The notes: generated by a model not told the origin, from the sequence alone. DNA of 64,000 nt from UBA2421 sp002343075 (GCA_937982565.1 CALJLN010000038.1:82691-146690); one strand, 5' to 3'; shown: positions 1 to 9,184, numbered from the stretch's first letter. Numbers and translations: made by a program.

Positions 1-345
1 CGCGGGTAACTGCGCGAACGCTTCGTCAGTCGGGGCGAAGAGCGTCCACTCGTCATGGCTGAGCACTTCTTCCAACTCCGCCTGCCCGAGTGCCGCCGCT
101 AGGGTATTGAGCGTGCCCTGCTTCTTCACGACATCAAAAATCCCGCCCCCGTGATCGTGACCGGCGTGGTCATCATGGTCATGGTGCTTATCGCCGTGTT
201 TGGCGTGGTCGTCCTGCTTCTTGTCATCGAGATGCAGGACTTCTTGAGACGGAGGGCAGCAGGTCGGCTTCTCGCCACTCCCGATTGCAATTACGGAGCA
301 TGCTCCAGTCAAGAGAGCCACTGCGAAACCAAAACGAAAACTCAT
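1..345 (-). CDS. Fasciclin-domain exported protein, His-rich linker (C-terminus cut by window edge)
   Basis: The 115 codons present start at an ATG preceded by GGAGG five bases upstream. An N-terminal hydrophobic export segment (VALLTGACSVIAIG) is followed by a CC pair and a His/Asp-rich linker at about residues 40-67 (HGDKHHDHDDHAGHDHGGG). The protein then enters a fasciclin (FAS1) domain: IFDVVKKQGTLNTLAAAL and TLFAPTDEAFAQLP are the typical first helix and FAPTDxAF core. FAS1 domains are extracellular adhesion folds. The His-rich stretch suggests metal binding, which is inference. TGAC near the end of the hydrophobic segment is a poor lipobox, so either a lipoprotein or a cleaved secreted protein is possible. 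The gene is divergent from folE. The rest of the FAS1 domain lies outside the window. Confidence 0.8.
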   Translation of the reverse strand, partial: MSFRFGFAVALLTGACSVIAIGSGEKPTCCPPSQEVLHLDDKKQDDHAKHGDKHHDHDDHAGHDHGGGIFDVVKKQGTLNTLAAALGQAELEEVLSHDEWTLFAPTDEAFAQLPA

Positions 346-369
346 AACATCCTCCAGAATAACGACTTG

Positions 370-398
370 ATTATATGCAAGAGAGTTGCATTTCGCAA
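370..398 (-). promoter_or_regulatory. Sigma70-type promoter of the fasciclin gene
   Basis: On the minus strand, TTGCGA (398-393) and a perfect TATAAT (375-370) are separated by exactly 17 bases, upstream of the GGAGG and ATG of the fasciclin gene. No transcription data are available. Confidence 0.55.
375..391. promoter_or_regulatory. Inverted repeat inside the fasciclin promoter (candidate operator)
   Basis: ATGCAA-GAGAG-TTGCAT is a perfect 6-bp inverted repeat with a 5-base centre. It lies almost exactly between the -35 and -10 elements of the fasciclin promoter, where a bound repressor would block RNA polymerase. The regulator is unknown; a metal-responsive one would fit the His-rich product, but this is speculation. 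Confidence 0.4.
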
Positions 399-426
399 TA
401 ATCCATTGTCATCGATTGTTCCCTTA

Positions 427-454
427 CTTACACACCGGTTTTCTAGCCTATAAT
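427..454 (+). promoter_or_regulatory. Sigma70-type promoter of folE
   Basis: CTTACA (427-432), a 16-base spacer and a perfect TATAAT (449-454) predict a transcript starting near base 461. This supports the ATG at 503 rather than any upstream in-frame codon as the folE start. Confidence 0.5.
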
Positions 455-502
455 CGCTGGCGGATTGCAGGAGGTCGGCATCATCAGAAAGGCAAGACTA
501 GT

Positions 503-1132
503 ATGTGCGCACGCGGTGGAATTGATCATGACGACGATGACGCTGGAACGCAGTCGGCCATTGACTTGCCGCGAATTGAAGCGGCGGTTCGAGAGATTTT
601 GTTGGCGGTTGGCGAAGATCCGGATCGAGAGGGGCTGATCAAAACACCCAACCGAGTGGCGCGCTCTTATGGGGAGCTAATGGCTGGTCTGCGTGAAGAG
701 CCCCGGCTGCACTTGGGCACCGTCTTCAACGAGCGTTACGATGAAGTCGTTTTGCTTCGAGACATTGAGTTTCACTCGCTTTGTGAGCACCATCTGCTCC
801 CGTTTACGGGCAGGGCGCATGTGGCATACCTACCCGATGGCAAGGTAGTTGGATTGAGTAAGCTGGCAAGGCTGGTTGAGGGCTACGCGCGCCGGCCGCA
901 GGTGCAGGAGCGGCTCACGACGCAGATTGCCGATGCACTGATGGAAGAGCTGAACCCCATAGGATCGGCCTGCGTGATTGAAGCAACTCATACCTGCATG
1001 ACGATCCGCGGTGCAAAAAAGCCGGGGAGCGTGATGGTAACCAGCGCACTGCGCGGCATCTTCAAGGAAAATCCGGCGAGCCGACAAGAGATTCTAACGC
1101 TAATGTATGGCCGACCGTCATCTAAGTTGTAG
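503..1132 (+). CDS. folE: GTP cyclohydrolase I
   Basis: FolE converts GTP to 7,8-dihydroneopterin triphosphate, the entry step to folate and, in many bacteria, to 7-deazaguanine (queuosine) synthesis. The 209-residue product has the usual family length. Zinc ligands and active-site signatures are visible: [10 protein letters not shown] (Cys and His), [29 protein letters not shown] (second zinc Cys) and SALRGIF near the C-terminus. The reading frame is open upstream to 386, but the predicted promoter at 427-454 excludes that extension. The ATG at 503 has only a weak AAGG nearby; a strong AGGAGG at 469-474 is too far away (about 28 bases). The protein would be cytosolic and homodecameric as in the family. 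queE, a later queuosine-pathway gene, lies 12 kb away. Confidence 0.96.
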   Translation: MCARGGIDHDDDDAGTQSAIDLPRIEAAVREILLAVGEDPDREGLIKTPNRVARSYGELMAGLREEPRLHLGTVFNERYDEVVLLRDIEFHSLCEHHLLPFTGRAHVAYLPDGKVVGLSKLARLVEGYARRPQVQERLTTQIADALMEELNPIGSACVIEATHTCMTIRGAKKPGSVMVTSALRGIFKENPASRQEILTLMYGRPSSKL

Positions 1133-1164
1133 CGCGCGGCGTCTTATCGATAAACTTTCGCACC

Positions 1165-3003
1165 GTGAGCGAACCAGCCGCACCCTTTCCGCCTCGAAGT
1201 GCGTTTTCGCGCCTAGTTCCATGGCTGCTGCTCATCCTGGGGTTGCAACTCGTACTGGTTTGGGGCGGTGCAGCCTTGCCCCTGAAACCAACCGTCCAGA
1301 TTGTGATGTGGGCCGCTCTCCTTCTAATCCTGCTTCTGGCGGCGCTCCCGGCGGTCGCACAGTGGATTGGAATGCAGTCAGACCGATACCCACGGAGCAG
1401 GATCGGTCGAACAGCACTGATTTTCTCCACGATTCTGTTTTCCAGCGCCGCGTTGTACTTCATTGCCCGAGCGCAAAGCCGCACATTTCTACCTTCGTAC
1501 CATGATGAGTTTAGCTATCTGATCCAGGCCAGAATGATCCTAGCAGGTCGTCTTTGGCTGCCAGCCCCTTCCGCGGCGCGCTGGTTTGAGAGTTTTCAGG
1601 TTATCTCTGAGCCAGTCTATGCGTCAATCTACTTTCCGGGCGCCGCAGTCATGTACGCAACTGGAACCGCGCTTCAGCTCCCGGGGTGGGCCACTGCGGT
1701 TCTTTTGGCGGGTACTTGCGCAGCACTGGTAGGCGCGATCGCGCGCACACTTTTTGGTGCCTGGGCTGGTTGGGTAGCGGTGGTGATGCTGCTCGGCTTG
1801 TCCGTGTTTCGGCTGCAATCCGTCATGGTGATGGCACAGGTGCCGCTGCTCGCTTGTGGGCTTGGTGCCTTGTTGCTCTGGTTGCACTGGAATCGCTCAC
1901 CGTCAATCTCAAGGGCCGCCGGGATTGGCGCTCTCCTCGGGTTTGCGGCGATCACCCGGCCCATCGATGCGCTATGCTTCGCGATCCCCATCGCCACGGC
2001 AATGCTGGTCAGCACACTCCGCGGGGGTGATATCAACTTTCCGCGGCAGTTGTGGCTTCGGAGGCGCGCAGTCGAGTTAAGCGTGGCGGCCGTCGCGACT
2101 CTTCCTTTCATCGCAATTCAGTTAGTGTTCAACCACGGCGTAACAGGCTCGATCTTCAAGACACCATTTTCTATCTACGCTCAGCAGACCTTTCCCGGTG
2201 CAGAGTACGGATTCCAGGCAAAGGGCCAGTCGCTCATGCCCACATCCCGGCTGCAACAGAAGCAGGTTTACTATGAGAATGATGTCCGCGGCCTGCTGAT
2301 AACTCACACCCCCGTTGGAGCCGCAAAGGTCTGGTGTGAGGCGCGCTCACGACAGGTGATTGTCAATAGCCTGCCGCACGCGACGATGCTGGCGCTACTC
2401 CTCATCGGCCTGATTGCTCTACGTCGGATCGAAGTCTGCGTTGTAGTCGCGCCAGCCGTACTCTTTCCGATACTGTTTTGGCCGTATCCCTTCTTTCTAC
2501 CACATTACACGCTGACGGCGGCACCATCGATTATTGTGTTAGCACTTGCCGGCGTCGACACCTTCGCCCTTACCTGCAATGGGCGGGCTGCCGCTGTGAG
2601 AGTGGGGACAGCTGTCGCTGTTATCGGGCTATGCATCGTCGAGCTACCATCCATCAACCGAGCTAACTTCGACGAATTCTTTACCGCGCCCCAGCTTCGC
2701 CAGGTCGATTCGACGCTGAATGCCTTGCCGTCGCATGAGCGCTCGATCGTGCTTTTCCGGTTCGCTGGGAGCAGCAACCCACAGGAAGAGCCCGTTTACA
2801 ATACAGACCATGCCGAGATTTTCGATCATCGAGTAGTTCGCGGTCATGACTTGGGCGACGACAACGTGGTGATGCTGCGCGAACTACCCGCGATTGAACA
2901 AGACCGGGTTGTTTACATATACGATCGTGGGGACGACACGATCAGAAGATTAGGCACTGTCGCCGAGTTGCTGGCTGCGCATTCTGCGGCGCGGCGGATA
3001 TAA
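1165..3003 (+). CDS. GT-C/GT39-like polytopic membrane glycosyltransferase
   Basis: This 612-residue protein starts at GTG, 32 bases after folE. It has many hydrophobic helices over roughly residues 17-500 and a soluble C-terminal domain of about 110 residues. The first extracytoplasmic loop carries an acidic pair in SYHDEFSYL (D114 E115), the position of the catalytic Asp/Glu motif in GT-C enzymes of the PMT/ArnT/GT39 type, which move sugars from polyprenyl-phosphate donors to lipids, glycans or proteins outside the membrane. Donor and acceptor cannot be read from the sequence. A second GT-C gene lies at 52462-54102. The family assignment rests on topology and this motif; a membrane protein of other function is possible. 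Confidence 0.65.
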   Translation: MSEPAAPFPPRSAFSRLVPWLLLILGLQLVLVWGGAALPLKPTVQIVMWAALLLILLLAALPAVAQWIGMQSDRYPRSRIGRTALIFSTILFSSAALYFIARAQSRTFLPSYHDEFSYLIQARMILAGRLWLPAPSAARWFESFQVISEPVYASIYFPGAAVMYATGTALQLPGWATAVLLAGTCAALVGAIARTLFGAWAGWVAVVMLLGLSVFRLQSVMVMAQVPLLACGLGALLLWLHWNRSPSISRAAGIGALLGFAAITRPIDALCFAIPIATAMLVSTLRGGDINFPRQLWLRRRAVELSVAAVATLPFIAIQLVFNHGVTGSIFKTPFSIYAQQTFPGAEYGFQAKGQSLMPTSRLQQKQVYYENDVRGLLITHTPVGAAKVWCEARSRQVIVNSLPHATMLALLLIGLIALRRIEVCVVVAPAVLFPILFWPYPFFLPHYTLTAAPSIIVLALAGVDTFALTCNGRAAAVRVGTAVAVIGLCIVELPSINRANFDEFFTAPQLRQVDSTLNALPSHERSIVLFRFAGSSNPQEEPVYNTDHAEIFDHRVVRGHDLGDDNVVMLRELPAIEQDRVVYIYDRGDDTIRRLGTVAELLAAHSAARRI

Positions 3004-3048
3004 TGTGGTCCAGAAGAGTCGATTGCCCCGTATCTGGAGACCAAGACC

Positions 3049-3639
3049 ATGGCCGACGCAGCACGGATTGAACAGTTTCGGAAAATGGCCAGCGATGATC
3101 CTACCAATGAGTTGGCTCATTTTTCGCTGGGAAAAGCATTGCTCGATTCCGGCGACTATCAAGCTGCCGCAGATTCGCTGCGGCGGGCGATCGGGCTGAA
3201 TGCCAATATCAGCAAGGTGTACCAGTTGCTCGGCCAGGCGTTGCTGAAACTCGGCGATCAACCCTCAGCAATTGCCACGTTCACTGAAGGCGTGGGTGTC
3301 GCCGACCGGCGCGGCGATCTGCTAAACAAGAACGACATGCTCGCTTGCCTGAAGGAACTTGGCGCGCCTGCTCCGGAGACCAAACCGACCGGTCCCGCCG
3401 TCGTCGCTGGCGAGGGAGAGGTGTTCTGCAGGCGGTGTGGCAGGCCGGGGCCAAAACTGGAGAAACCACCGTTTCGGAGTGCTTTCGGGCAGGAGATTTA
3501 TCACAACACCTGCACAAAATGCTGGAAAGATGCGATCGGCATGGGAACCAAGGTGATCAATGAATTGCGGCTTCCCATGGCCGACCCTCAGGCCCAGAAG
3601 ATGTGGGATCAGCACATTCGCGAGTTTCTGGCGCTTTGA
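3049..3639 (+). CDS. TPR protein fused to a YggX-like Fe(II)-trafficking domain
   Basis: The N-terminal half of this 196-residue protein has two tetratricopeptide repeats (residues about 15-85: LAHFSLGKALLDSGDYQAAA and KVYQLLGQALLKLGDQPSAI). After a Pro-rich linker, the C-terminal 75 residues resemble YggX, an iron-trafficking/oxidative-damage protection protein: FCRRCG, then YHNTCTKCWKDAIGMGTKVINE and a terminal MWDQHIREFL helix similar to the YggX C-terminus. It differs from classical YggX in having two CxxC pairs, which could bind Zn or Fe. The likely role is cytosolic iron or redox handling with the TPR as a docking platform; this is inference. It follows the GT-C gene by 45 bases on the same strand. 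Confidence 0.75.
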   Translation: MADAARIEQFRKMASDDPTNELAHFSLGKALLDSGDYQAAADSLRRAIGLNANISKVYQLLGQALLKLGDQPSAIATFTEGVGVADRRGDLLNKNDMLACLKELGAPAPETKPTGPAVVAGEGEVFCRRCGRPGPKLEKPPFRSAFGQEIYHNTCTKCWKDAIGMGTKVINELRLPMADPQAQKMWDQHIREFLAL

Positions 3640-3709
3640 GCATGCTCACCCAGGCCAAACTGAACTGTCGCGAGCAAGATGTTTTGTTTGACAGCGTGAC
3701 GCGAGGTCG

Positions 3710-3985
3710 ATGAAAATTACCGTTATGAAGCAGTCCTACCACTCCATCTTTATGCAGAGGCCGGATGGTTGGTTTGTGGGCTGGGTTGAAGAAGTGCGCG
3801 GAACGCTGAGCGCCGCAAGGTCACTTGATGAGTGCCGCAGTAATCTGAAGGCTGCACTAAAGCTGATCATCGAAACTAACCGCGATGAAGCGCGAGTGCC
3901 GGTTAACCGCGGGATGAACTGCATAGAAGAGGCGATCGAGATCGACGTTGACGAGCTTGTAAGTGCCGGCGGCGCGCCTTCCTGA
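3710..3985 (+). CDS. HicB-like antitoxin-fold protein (no HicA partner)
   Basis: The 91-residue product begins at ATG with GAGG just upstream. It shows the partial RNase H fold pattern of HicB antitoxins: FMQRPDGWFVGWVEEVRG, then the helix SLDECRSNLKAALKLIIETN. In HicAB modules this fold neutralises the HicA mRNA interferase. Here no HicA-like double-stranded-RNA-binding toxin (about 60-80 residues) is encoded on either side: the upstream gap is 70 bases and downstream the opposite-strand gene starts 36 bases later. It is therefore a solitary HicB-like protein, either a stand-alone regulator or a module remnant. Confidence 0.7.
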   Translation: MKITVMKQSYHSIFMQRPDGWFVGWVEEVRGTLSAARSLDECRSNLKAALKLIIETNRDEARVPVNRGMNCIEEAIEIDVDELVSAGGAPS

Positions 3986-4021
3986 AGGATGCCTTTCAAT
4001 CTTCAGCGCGAAAGAATGTGG

Positions 4022-5383
4022 CTACTCCGGCTGTGTAGTTGGGTGAGCTAAAGAGTTGCTCGTCCGGCGACTCTCGTCGGATTCCCTTTCCTGCTCTTCC
4101 AGCGGTGTCCCCTCAACTCCAATGAGTTTCTGGGTGCCGGTGAACTTTGGTACCGGCAGGTCGCGTTGCATGCGATCGGCCTGCTGCCGAAGTGCCTTCT
4201 GTTGCCCCAACAGCGCGCCGCGGTCGCCGGCCAAATCGCGCAGAACCCGCTGCTGCGTGTAATAGTACGACGGGAGAGGTCGGCGGATGAAGTTTCCATT
4301 GGTGTCGATGATGTATGTGTCGGCTTCGATGCGCCGGAGTTCTCGTTCGCCCGACTCGATTTCCCGGTCAATCGCGGCAATCTTTCCGTTCACCGACTCA
4401 AATTCCTGCTGCATCGCGTCGATCTTGTCCTTGATCGCTTTCTCGGCAGCCACAAGTTCATCGAACTTCTGCTTGTCCACAAAAGTGGCTCCCCACCTGA
4501 ACTGGCCTTCCTGCTGCATGCGCGCGACGACGATTGGTTCTTGCTCCATGAACCGACGCTCCAGCCGCCGGGCCCCGGATAGCCGTCGCCCTTCGTCCTT
4601 TAGCCCGTGGAGCGTCTCAGCTACGTTATCGACGATCACCCGATCAGCAGGTGCAGCCACCATTGCCTGATCGAAAAAATTCAGGCCAGAGCCAATCTGA
4701 TTCTGCTTGAAGGAGATGATCGCGAGATTGTTCAAGGTCGGCGCGTGCCCGGCGATCTGCTCGTTCACCGCTTCAAACGACCTTCGCGCCGCAGGCAATT
4801 TGTCCGTGTGATAACTTACCACGCCACTCAGATACAACCCGGCCAACTGCCTTGGATCGAGCTCAAGTACGCTTCGGAGGATCAACTCGGCATCTCCATA
4901 TTGCCCCGTGGAGATCATTTGCTGTGCCATCGCGATTCTTGGCTCGAGCTGTCGAAGCAGCTCCAGCCTTTCTTCGGGCGTGATCCAATCGCCACCCACG
5001 CGAATCAGCCCTCTCGCCTTTCGATCGCGCCACATGGCCAACTCGGCCGCCGCGTCGTCGCCAGCTGGTGTATCAGCATTTGCAGTGGCAAACCGCTCGA
5101 AGCGCGCGATAATCTCGTTCAGATCTGTTAATGACTCAACAGATCTCTTGAGGCTGGCCAGTTGCTCGGCGGTCTTCGAATCCCCGTTGCCTGTCATTTC
5201 CACCTTTGCGACTCGGGCCGCATCGATCGTCACGATCTTGCCATCGGGGGTTGCGACGACCCAGTTCCCATCCGGCTGCATCTTCGCTCTGCCTTCAAGA
5301 ACTGTGCCATCCTTGAACGTGATGCGATCGGCGAGGCAAAGACTGACGGTGGAAAGCGAAAAGACTAACAGAAACCAACGCAT
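4022..5383 (-). CDS. Exported TPR/coiled-coil protein
   Basis: The 453-residue product starts at ATG 5383 with GAGAGG upstream; a GTG two codons earlier overlaps that ribosome binding site. The signal peptide (MRWFLLVFSLSTVSLCLA) is followed by a small beta domain, RITFKDGTVLEGRA, of the kind found at the start of many planctomycete periplasmic proteins. Next come TPR-like helices (residues about 130-270, including QYGDAELILRSVLELDP) and a long charged coiled coil (about 310-420). The last residues are Thr/Ser/Pro-rich. It is probably periplasmic or cell-wall associated with a protein-interaction role; the exact function is unknown. It converges on the HicB-like gene. Confidence 0.8.
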   Translation of the reverse strand: MRWFLLVFSLSTVSLCLADRITFKDGTVLEGRAKMQPDGNWVVATPDGKIVTIDAARVAKVEMTGNGDSKTAEQLASLKRSVESLTDLNEIIARFERFATANADTPAGDDAAAELAMWRDRKARGLIRVGGDWITPEERLELLRQLEPRIAMAQQMISTGQYGDAELILRSVLELDPRQLAGLYLSGVVSYHTDKLPAARRSFEAVNEQIAGHAPTLNNLAIISFKQNQIGSGLNFFDQAMVAAPADRVIVDNVAETLHGLKDEGRRLSGARRLERRFMEQEPIVVARMQQEGQFRWGATFVDKQKFDELVAAEKAIKDKIDAMQQEFESVNGKIAAIDREIESGERELRRIEADTYIIDTNGNFIRRPLPSYYYTQQRVLRDLAGDRGALLGQQKALRQQADRMQRDLPVPKFTGTQKLIGVEGTPLEEQERESDESRRTSNSLAHPTTQPE

Positions 5384-5545
5384 GCCCACACCTCTCGTTT
5401 CTGCTCCTCAGTGTAGACAACCCGGGGGTGAATGTGGATTGCTGCGGCAGATAATTTTCTGTTCGACGATGGCCGATCAGCGCTCAAAGCTGATCTTCGC
5501 CGGAAAATCCGTCCATCTGGCTAGGCTTGCACTATCTCGGTCGGG

Positions 5546-8287
5546 TCAGCGTGCTGATTGTCGCGACCCCGCCGCTGTGGGCGGTTTGGGGGCCGATTTA
5601 GCAGGCTTTCCGCGCGCCAATCCTTCGAGGCAACGATTTACAAGCGAAGTCCAGCCCGTTTGGTGCATCGCCCCGATACCACGGCCCGTGTCACCGTGAA
5701 AGTACTCGTAGAAAAGGATGAGGTCCTTGAAATGTGGGTCATCCCGGTACCGGTCTCCGCCGGGGTTGGTCGCGTGGCAAGGTCGATTTCCGTCTTTATC
5801 AGGAAGAAAGATCCGGGAGAGGCGACGTTCGATCTCTCGCGCCGCATCGAGAAGCGTCATCATATTTCCGCTGCCGGTGGGGCATTCGACCTTAAGCGAA
5901 TCGCCGTAGAAGAAGTAGTATCGCTCAAGCGCTTCGATGATAAGATGGTTGACTGGAAACCAGATCGGCCCGCGCCAGTTGCTGTTGCCGCCGAAGAGCC
6001 AGGTATCGCTCTCGCCGGGTGTGTACTTAATGCTGAACTCCTTCCCGTCGAGATTGAAGCCATAGGTCTGTTCGTGTGCCTTCGAGAGGCCGCGAATGCC
6101 GTACTCACTTAAGAACTCGTTTTCGTCGAAGAGGTACTTGAGCACGCGCACCAGCCGATCGCGTGTGAGGATCGCCAGCAGATGCCCCTTGCCCCCGACA
6201 CCGGTTGCGGTTTCATCAGTTTGGACGTGCTCCGACAACTCCGGTTCATATTTCAAGAACCACTCCATCCGTTTCTTAAATCCGGGCACCTTTGCCAGTA
6301 CTTCCGGCTCAATCACCTCGCAGGCAAACAGAGGAATTAGCCCGACCATTGAGCGGATCTTGAGCTTCATCGCGGGTTGATCGCCAGGAGTGTTGAGTTG
6401 GTCGTAATAGAAACCGTCCTCTTCGTCCCACAGGCCAGTCCCGCCGAGGGTGTTCATGGCGACGTTGATTGCGACGAAGTGTTCAAAAAACTTGCTCGCG
6501 ATATCTTCGTACTCGGGGTTGTTCATCGAGAGATCAAGCGCCATTGCCAGCATGTTGGTGCAGAAAAACGCCATCCATGCTGTGCCGTCGGCCTGCTCTA
6601 GAGTTCTTCCAGAGGGCAGGGGCTGGCTGCGATCAAAAAGCCCGATGTTATCGAGGCCCAGAAACCCCCCGCCGAAAATGTGTTTGCCTTCGGCGTCTTT
6701 GCGGTTTACCCACCATGTGAAGTTCATCAAGAGCTTCTGAAACGCCGCGCCCAAGAACCGCTGATCGCGCTGCCCCCGCGGCGCGGTGAGCTTATAGACT
6801 CGCCAGCATGCCCACGCGTGCACCGGAGGATTGACATCCCCAAACTGGAATTCGTAAGCGGGAATCTGGCCGTTCGGATGCATGTACCACTCGCGAAGGA
6901 ACAGGCCCAATTGATCCTTCGCAAAAAAGGGATCAACCTTACAAAATGGCAGCATGTGAAACGCAAGATCCCACGCTGCAAACCAGGGATACTCCCACTT
7001 GTCGGGCATGCTCAGGACGTCGCGCGAGAACATGTGGCCCCAATCCCGATTGCGCCCCTTCTTGCGTGCTGCAGGCGGTGCGGGTTGCCAGGGGTCGCCC
7101 TCCAACCAGTCTTTAACCACGTAATGGTAGAACTGCTTAGACCAAAGCAGGCCGGCATACGACTGGCGGGCGAGACGTCTCTGCTCGTCGTCCAGTACCG
7201 AGGGAATCTTCGAGGCGTAAAACTCCTCTGTTTCCTCGATGCGCTTCGCAAAAACTCGATCAAAATCCTTTCCGAATGGCGTGTCGGTCGCCTCTGCCTC
7301 GGATGCAAGCCGCAGCCGCACAATCACCGATTCCCTCGCGGGGATATCGAGGATGTAGTGCGGGGCCATCTTTGTCCCGGTGCGCTTGGGATTGACGGCG
7401 TCCGCTTTGCCATGAATGACATAATCGTTAAACGCATCTTTTGCGTGTTTCGGTGAATCGCCTCCGCCCCAGAGCTTCTTCGTATTCGTTTCGTTGTTTG
7501 TAAAGAGTAGTTCTGGCACCGCCGCGCCCGCGACCGGCTCTATATCCAGCCTCCAGGCACCCAGCGATACATGCTCCATCACGACCCGGTTGGGTGACTT
7601 TTGCTCCATCCAGGGCCGCATTTCGCAGCCTTCATGGGTGCAACCCCAACTCCAGCTATTGCGATACCAGAGTGTGGGCAAGAAATGAATCGTCGACGAG
7701 TGCGAAGCCCGGTTGTGAATGGTGATTCTGATGAGAATATCGTTAGGGGAACTCTTCGCATACTCCGCAAAGACGTCAAAGTAGTTGTTATCTTTGAACG
7801 CATCAGTGTCGAGAATCTCGAACTCACCGGTTTTGCCCTTGGTTCGGTTCACGTCAACCAACTGGCCGTATGGAAACGCCGACTGCGGGTACTTATACAA
7901 GCCTTTCATGTAGGAGTGAGTTGGCGAGGAGTCGAGATAATACCAAAGCTCCTTCGGGTCTTCGCCGTGATTGCCTTCTGGACCGGTCAGTCCAAAAATG
8001 CGCTCTTTCAAGATCGCATCTGTGCCGTTCCACATGCTCAATGCGAAACAAAGCCGACACTCTCGATCGGTGATACCAAGGATACCATCTTCTCCCCATC
8101 GGTATGCCCTGCTGCGCGCGTGATCGTGCGGAAAGCTCTGCCAGCAACTTCCGTCCGGCGAATAATCTTCTCGCACAGTGCCCCATTGCCGCTCGGAAAG
8201 ATACGGCCCCCATCGCTTCCAGTTTTTTTCGCGCGTTGATTCTTCGATTAGACGACGTTCTTCAGCGGTGACGGATGTGTCGGCCAT
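5546..8287 (-). CDS. GH63/MGH1-type glucosidase-like glycoside hydrolase
   Basis: This 913-residue cytosolic protein has no signal peptide. It starts at an ATG with GGAGA eight bases upstream; the open frame runs 13 codons further without a better site. It resembles the large bacterial glucosidase family of clan GH-G (GH63/MGH1), with an N-terminal beta domain (WGPYLSERQWGTVREDYSPDG) and an (alpha/alpha)6 catalytic barrel containing FSRDVLSMPDKWEYPWFAAWDLAFH and, near the end, NSNWRGPIWFPVNHLIIEAL. These enzymes hydrolyse alpha-glucosidic or mannosyl linkages in small glycosides or storage glycans. The substrate here is unknown. It is the last gene of a minus-strand run, 108 bases after the DUF547 gene. 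Confidence 0.85.
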   Translation of the reverse strand: MADTSVTAEERRLIEESTREKNWKRWGPYLSERQWGTVREDYSPDGSCWQSFPHDHARSRAYRWGEDGILGITDRECRLCFALSMWNGTDAILKERIFGLTGPEGNHGEDPKELWYYLDSSPTHSYMKGLYKYPQSAFPYGQLVDVNRTKGKTGEFEILDTDAFKDNNYFDVFAEYAKSSPNDILIRITIHNRASHSSTIHFLPTLWYRNSWSWGCTHEGCEMRPWMEQKSPNRVVMEHVSLGAWRLDIEPVAGAAVPELLFTNNETNTKKLWGGGDSPKHAKDAFNDYVIHGKADAVNPKRTGTKMAPHYILDIPARESVIVRLRLASEAEATDTPFGKDFDRVFAKRIEETEEFYASKIPSVLDDEQRRLARQSYAGLLWSKQFYHYVVKDWLEGDPWQPAPPAARKKGRNRDWGHMFSRDVLSMPDKWEYPWFAAWDLAFHMLPFCKVDPFFAKDQLGLFLREWYMHPNGQIPAYEFQFGDVNPPVHAWACWRVYKLTAPRGQRDQRFLGAAFQKLLMNFTWWVNRKDAEGKHIFGGGFLGLDNIGLFDRSQPLPSGRTLEQADGTAWMAFFCTNMLAMALDLSMNNPEYEDIASKFFEHFVAINVAMNTLGGTGLWDEEDGFYYDQLNTPGDQPAMKLKIRSMVGLIPLFACEVIEPEVLAKVPGFKKRMEWFLKYEPELSEHVQTDETATGVGGKGHLLAILTRDRLVRVLKYLFDENEFLSEYGIRGLSKAHEQTYGFNLDGKEFSIKYTPGESDTWLFGGNSNWRGPIWFPVNHLIIEALERYYFFYGDSLKVECPTGSGNMMTLLDAAREIERRLSRIFLPDKDGNRPCHATNPGGDRYRDDPHFKDLILFYEYFHGDTGRGIGAMHQTGWTSLVNRCLEGLARGKPAKSAPKPPTAAGSRQSAR

Positions 8288-8395
8288 GTGCTCTGTCTCC
8301 AACCCGAAATGACAAACGCTGCGCAAAGCGTACGAAACCGAAGCTTGCCCGGCCGGTTTCGCAATTCGTCAACCTTCAGACAGCATTTGTCGGCG

Positions 8396-9184
8396 TTACT
8401 TCTTGTTCAGCGTCCAATCGTACTCTTTGAACTCTACTTTGAAATTAGCGACGTCCTCATCGACATATTGCTGTACGTACTCGACCAATTTCTCGGATCC
8501 GCCGAAGTCGATATTGTACCAGTCGAAGATCCTGCTCAGTTTAAGCGTTTTACTGGGCCGATCGATTTCATTTCGGTTCTTGTCGTTGAGCCAGCGTTTG
8601 GTATTCGCGGTCAGCACGTCGTCCAGATCGTCGGCACGGTACGCACGACTCAGGATCGGAGGGCATGACACTGCCGCACAGACCAGCGCGGCATGAATCC
8701 GGGGATCACTGAACTCTTTTCGAATCACATCGTTCTCTAACGCGTTAAGTGACAAGAGTTTACCGTCGATTCGCACGAGTGGTTCTTTGAAGACCGCAAA
8801 ATCGTTGTCGCTGGGCCGAAAAGCGCTTCCACCGCGATCCACAACCGCTTTGATCATCGTCGCGTTGTAGAGGTTTATATAGAAAGCCAGAAGCTCATCC
8901 CGGGTCGTTTCGGCCGGCTTGCCGCGGGCGAGGTGGTCGAGATAGGCATTTAAAACAGGTAAGTGGTCCGATTTCACCTTCTCGTAATCAACGCGTTCGT
9001 CTCGCACAACGGCCTGCAGAATCCCGTCAAATGTGCTGTGATCCGGCGCCGCTTGCGCAGGAGTAGAGAGTAACCAAGCCATGCAGAGGAAGGGAGCGCA
9101 AGCCCACTGCCGCGGCGCACGCCGCGATGATCGGGTGATCGCTACCGGCGACACCGGCGGCGCTTGTTCTTGTTGGCTAAACAT
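8396..9184 (-). CDS. DUF547-domain exported protein
   Basis: The product has 262 residues. ATG 9184 is preceded by GGAGG with an 8-base spacer. After a long basic N-terminal stretch there is a signal sequence (FLCMAWLLSTPAQAA). The mature part matches DUF547: VDYEKVKSDHLPVLNAYLDHLA, LLAFYINLYNATMIKAVVD, and ALVCAAVSCPPILSRAY, the conserved C-A-x-x-SCP-x-L segment. The biochemical role of DUF547 is not established. It lies 92 bases downstream of the flavoprotein/polyferredoxin gene on the same strand, so co-transcription and a shared redox process are plausible but unproven. Confidence 0.85.
   Translation of the reverse strand: MFSQQEQAPPVSPVAITRSSRRAPRQWACAPFLCMAWLLSTPAQAAPDHSTFDGILQAVVRDERVDYEKVKSDHLPVLNAYLDHLARGKPAETTRDELLAFYINLYNATMIKAVVDRGGSAFRPSDNDFAVFKEPLVRIDGKLLSLNALENDVIRKEFSDPRIHAALVCAAVSCPPILSRAYRADDLDDVLTANTKRWLNDKNRNEIDRPSKTLKLSRIFDWYNIDFGGSEKLVEYVQQYVDEDVANFKVEFKEYDWTLNKK

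Noticed and set aside
3986..4050. Search for a HicA toxin after the HicB-like gene
   Set aside because: Only a 20-codon frame is present, without the HicA fold signature, and it runs into the opposite-strand gene.
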